Origin: Symbiobacterium sp.
Lineage (GTDB): Bacteria; Bacillota; Sulfobacillia; UBA995; UBA9673
Reading direction: 5' to 3'
DNA: 59,996 nt
NCBI GenBank assembly: GCA_020725405.1
Contig: DYFB01000017.1
Location: 1-59,996, forward strand
Each line of letters starts with the position of its first letter. Within the stretch, counting starts at the first letter, position 1. Shown in pieces: positions 57,968 to 59,996 of this stretch. The notes below the pieces were generated by a model. It saw only the letters and a program-made list of their open reading frames with translations. It did not search any database and was not told the origin of the DNA. The position numbers and the translations under genes were made by a program.

Positions 57968-58986
57968 GGCGCTCCCTCCCGCGGAAGCCGAAGCCTCAGA
58001 GAGGCGGGCTTGGAAAGCTCCACCGTGACGGCCCGGACCATGTTCCGTTCAAAGAGACTCTCTCGTTCGGCGGCGCCGGGGTATCCGTACCGCTCCCTGG
58101 CCTCAGCCATGAAGAGGTGTGGGAAGAGGAGATCAACGGCCAGGAGCTCGAGATCTTCAGGGGCCAGGTCGCGTTCCCGGCGGTAGGCACCGAGGAGCTC
58201 CCCGGCCAGTCTCTCGTCCCAGGAGCCGAGGTGGATGAAGACCCGGTTCAGGAGCTTGCGAAGGTCTCGCACGGGGAGGTCGACGGCGATCCTGTCCAGG
58301 TCGAAGACCACCGGCCCGCTTTCGGTTACGACCATGTTTGAGGGGGCGAAATCCTGGTGGCAGAACCCCGATTCCTCACGCCAGCGCCGACAGCCGTCAG
58401 GATATGGGAGACCGTCGAGCCGCCGGCGCGCCGTCTCGGCACGCCCCAGCAACACGGGTAGCGCGTCCAGGAAGACCCGGTCGGCGGGACGGTCTCTCCG
58501 CCTCGCGGCGGCGGCGAAGGTGCTGGCGCGGCTGATCCGCTCTTCGTATTGGACCGGCCAGGCTCCGAGGTAGTCTCGCGGGTTGGAGTCAGCGGGGGCG
58601 CGGAACCCATGCGAGGCGGCGTGGAACCGCCCCGCGGTCGAGAAGGCCAGGCGGAGGTCGCTAGACCGGCTGAGACTCGGGCGCCGGCCGTCCACCCACC
58701 TGTAAAGGGTATATCGCACCTCGTCGCCGTCGACAAAGGGCAGCCGTGTGCGAGTCCGCCGGAGGGCCGGCACCAGGCCCGAACCGTGGAGATGCTCGTG
58801 AGCGGCGGCAAGGAAACGCACCCGCCGCGGTGGGACAGCCAGCTCCTTCAGCGCATAGCCACCCTCGGAGGTGGTGACCTCCCAGACGGCCCGCTTGCGC
58901 TTCCGGGTGACCCGCCGCAACCCAATGACGGCCACACCGTATTCGGCCAGGGCCCTCATCGGACCCGCATCGGCCGGAGCGGCCAT
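57964..58986 (-). CDS. CotS-like spore coat kinase-fold protein (aminoglycoside phosphotransferase fold)
   Basis: VTRKRKRAVWEVTTSEGGYALKELAVPPRRVRFLAAAHEHL...YTLYRWVDGRRP...FCHQDFAPSNMVVTESGPVVFDLDRIAVDLPVRDLRKLLNR. Overlaps the dehydrogenase start (ATGA). Confidence 0.82.
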   Translation of the reverse strand: MAAPADAGPMRALAEYGVAVIGLRRVTRKRKRAVWEVTTSEGGYALKELAVPPRRVRFLAAAHEHLHGSGLVPALRRTRTRLPFVDGDEVRYTLYRWVDGRRPSLSRSSDLRLAFSTAGRFHAASHGFRAPADSNPRDYLGAWPVQYEERISRASTFAAAARRRDRPADRVFLDALPVLLGRAETARRRLDGLPYPDGCRRWREESGFCHQDFAPSNMVVTESGPVVFDLDRIAVDLPVRDLRKLLNRVFIHLGSWDERLAGELLGAYRRERDLAPEDLELLAVDLLFPHLFMAEARERYGYPGAAERESLFERNMVRAVTVELSKPASLRLRLPREGAP

Positions 58987-59146
58987 CGTCTCCCCCCTGT
59001 TCCGCAGCGGAGCCGATACTGGGCTGTCGGAAAGCCCGGAGCGGACCGGCGCCGGGTGCATTAACATAATACGCCACGCTTGGGTGAGGTTCTCGCCACC
59101 AACCCAGGCAAAGCTCCACCTCCGATGGCACTTCCACCCTGAGTTG

Positions 59147-59156
59147 CATAGGATTA
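59147..59156 (+). promoter_or_regulatory. Possible sporulation sigma (SigK/SigE-like) -10: CATAGGATTA
   Basis: CATA-NNN-TT form, with an AC dinucleotide about 15 nt upstream (GGCACTT), about 11 nt before SD AAAGGAGGT. Confidence 0.25.
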
Positions 59157-59182
59157 TGTAGCAACGAAAGGAGGTAAGGCCT

Positions 59183-59533
59183 ATGGGAAAGGACCCGGGC
59201 TCCGAGCAGCAGTCCAACAGCCAGGCGCAGGCCGGAGCCGCATCCCAGCTGGTGGTGAACATCTTCTTCGTCTCCGCCAACGATCGGGAGTGGATCGTCA
59301 AACCCATCGGGTTCTACTACAACCGTTCGGAGAGGCCGCTCACCGGCGGCGGAACCGAGCCGAGGCCCGAGGTCGATGTTAAGCTCGAAGCTGAGAGGGA
59401 TACCAACGCTCAGGGCCAGGGGCTGGCCATCGTCAACGACCTCAGCTTCCTGGACATCCTCAGCCAGGCCATAAGGGCCAGCTCGGAAGACCCTGACATC
59501 CGCGCGGCGCTGAACCCGAAGGAAGACGAGTGA
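59183..59533 (+). CDS. Small protein, family unrecognised; paralog of the next gene (acidic member)
   Basis: SD AAAGGAGGTAAGGCCTATG. MGKDPGSEQQSNSQAQAGAASQLVVNIFFVSANDREWIVKPIGFYYN...EVDVKLEAERDTNAQGQGLAIVNDLSF... Confidence 0.8.
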   Translation: MGKDPGSEQQSNSQAQAGAASQLVVNIFFVSANDREWIVKPIGFYYNRSERPLTGGGTEPRPEVDVKLEAERDTNAQGQGLAIVNDLSFLDILSQAIRASSEDPDIRAALNPKEDE

Positions 59534-59548
59534 GAGGAGGTGAGGCTC

Positions 59549-59800
59549 GTGGGCGGCGGCAACCAGGTTAATTCGCAGTCGCAGTGCGGCACCGCGGCCT
59601 TCAACTACGGATACGGAACCGGGCTGGACCAGCAGGGAGGCTGGTCCGCCAATGACGGTGTCGAATTCGAGGCGATCAAGAAGAAGGTTAAAGTCAAGGT
59701 CAAGGCCAAGGACGATAGCAACGCCCAGGGTCAGGGGCAGATCGTCCAGGCGGACTTCAACATCCCTTTCCTGGTCACCTACGACGACAAGGTGGAGTAG
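59549..59800 (+). CDS. Small protein, family unrecognised; paralog of the previous gene (basic member)
   Basis: SD GGAGGTGAGGCTCGTG, same spacing as the previous gene. MGGGNQVNSQSQCGTAAFNYGYGTGLDQQGGWSANDGVEFEAIKKKVKVKVKAKDDSNAQGQGQIVQADFNIPFLVTYDDKVE. Confidence 0.78.
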   Translation: MGGGNQVNSQSQCGTAAFNYGYGTGLDQQGGWSANDGVEFEAIKKKVKVKVKAKDDSNAQGQGQIVQADFNIPFLVTYDDKVE

Positions 59801-59814
59801 GAGAGGAGCCTCGT

Positions 59815-59856
59815 CCGCGGGCGGTGGGGGTGCGGGCGCGCCCCCACCGCCCGCGG
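59815..59856 (+). terminator. Strong 16-bp GC hairpin after the small-protein pair
   Basis: CCGCGGGCGGTGGGGG-TGCGGGCGCG-CCCCCACCGCCCGCGG then CTCTTC; no long T-tract. Confidence 0.75.
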
Positions 59857-59965
59857 CTCTTCAGGTCCGAACCAGCCTCCTCGCTCACAGGGCACGCTCC
59901 GCCTCACGGGGATTCCGCAGGACCGTCCTGGTGGTATCGGGGGTCACCGGCCAGTTTTTGCAGGC

Positions 59966-59996
<31 letters not shown>

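Overview
This window is about 60 kb of very high-GC DNA. I infer it is chromosomal and from a spore-forming, largely anaerobic Bacillota: it has a T-box upstream of proC, an FMN riboswitch upstream of ribU, FadN/FadA, a CotS-like kinase and a SpoIIE-like phosphatase. Most of it is ordinary metabolic gene content: CapA, RlmI-like methyltransferase, fadNA, a redoxin pair, nikR, thiN, M28 peptidases, proC, SDR, a DUF4838 protein, a glycogen/trehalose-type GH15/DUF4912/GH57 set, HAD phosphatases, a GntR/YhfZ-like regulator, a polysaccharide deacetylase, a GlgA-like GT4, a debranching enzyme, a ManC/PMM-like protein and nadE. The parts most worth a second look are: (1) a probable spore-surface locus at the right edge (GT4, nucleotide-sugar dehydrogenase, CotS-like kinase) next to two tandem small paralogous proteins that share a V-x-V-K...DxNAQGQG motif and have oppositely charged strands; (2) a sensory [FeFe]-hydrogenase-like/PAS protein with a SpoIIE-like phosphatase and a 2Fe-2S protein behind a near-consensus Rex box; (3) a composite anaerobic glycerol-3-phosphate-type operon with an AGPS-like flavoprotein and a perfect palindrome at its promoter; (4) many locus-specific GC-rich minisatellites in gene gaps, some in frame inside proteins; (5) a redoxin pair in which one member has lost its CxxC. 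No CRISPR array, rRNA, tRNA or intact mobile element was recognised. All calls are by eye from sequence and translations; no database search was run.
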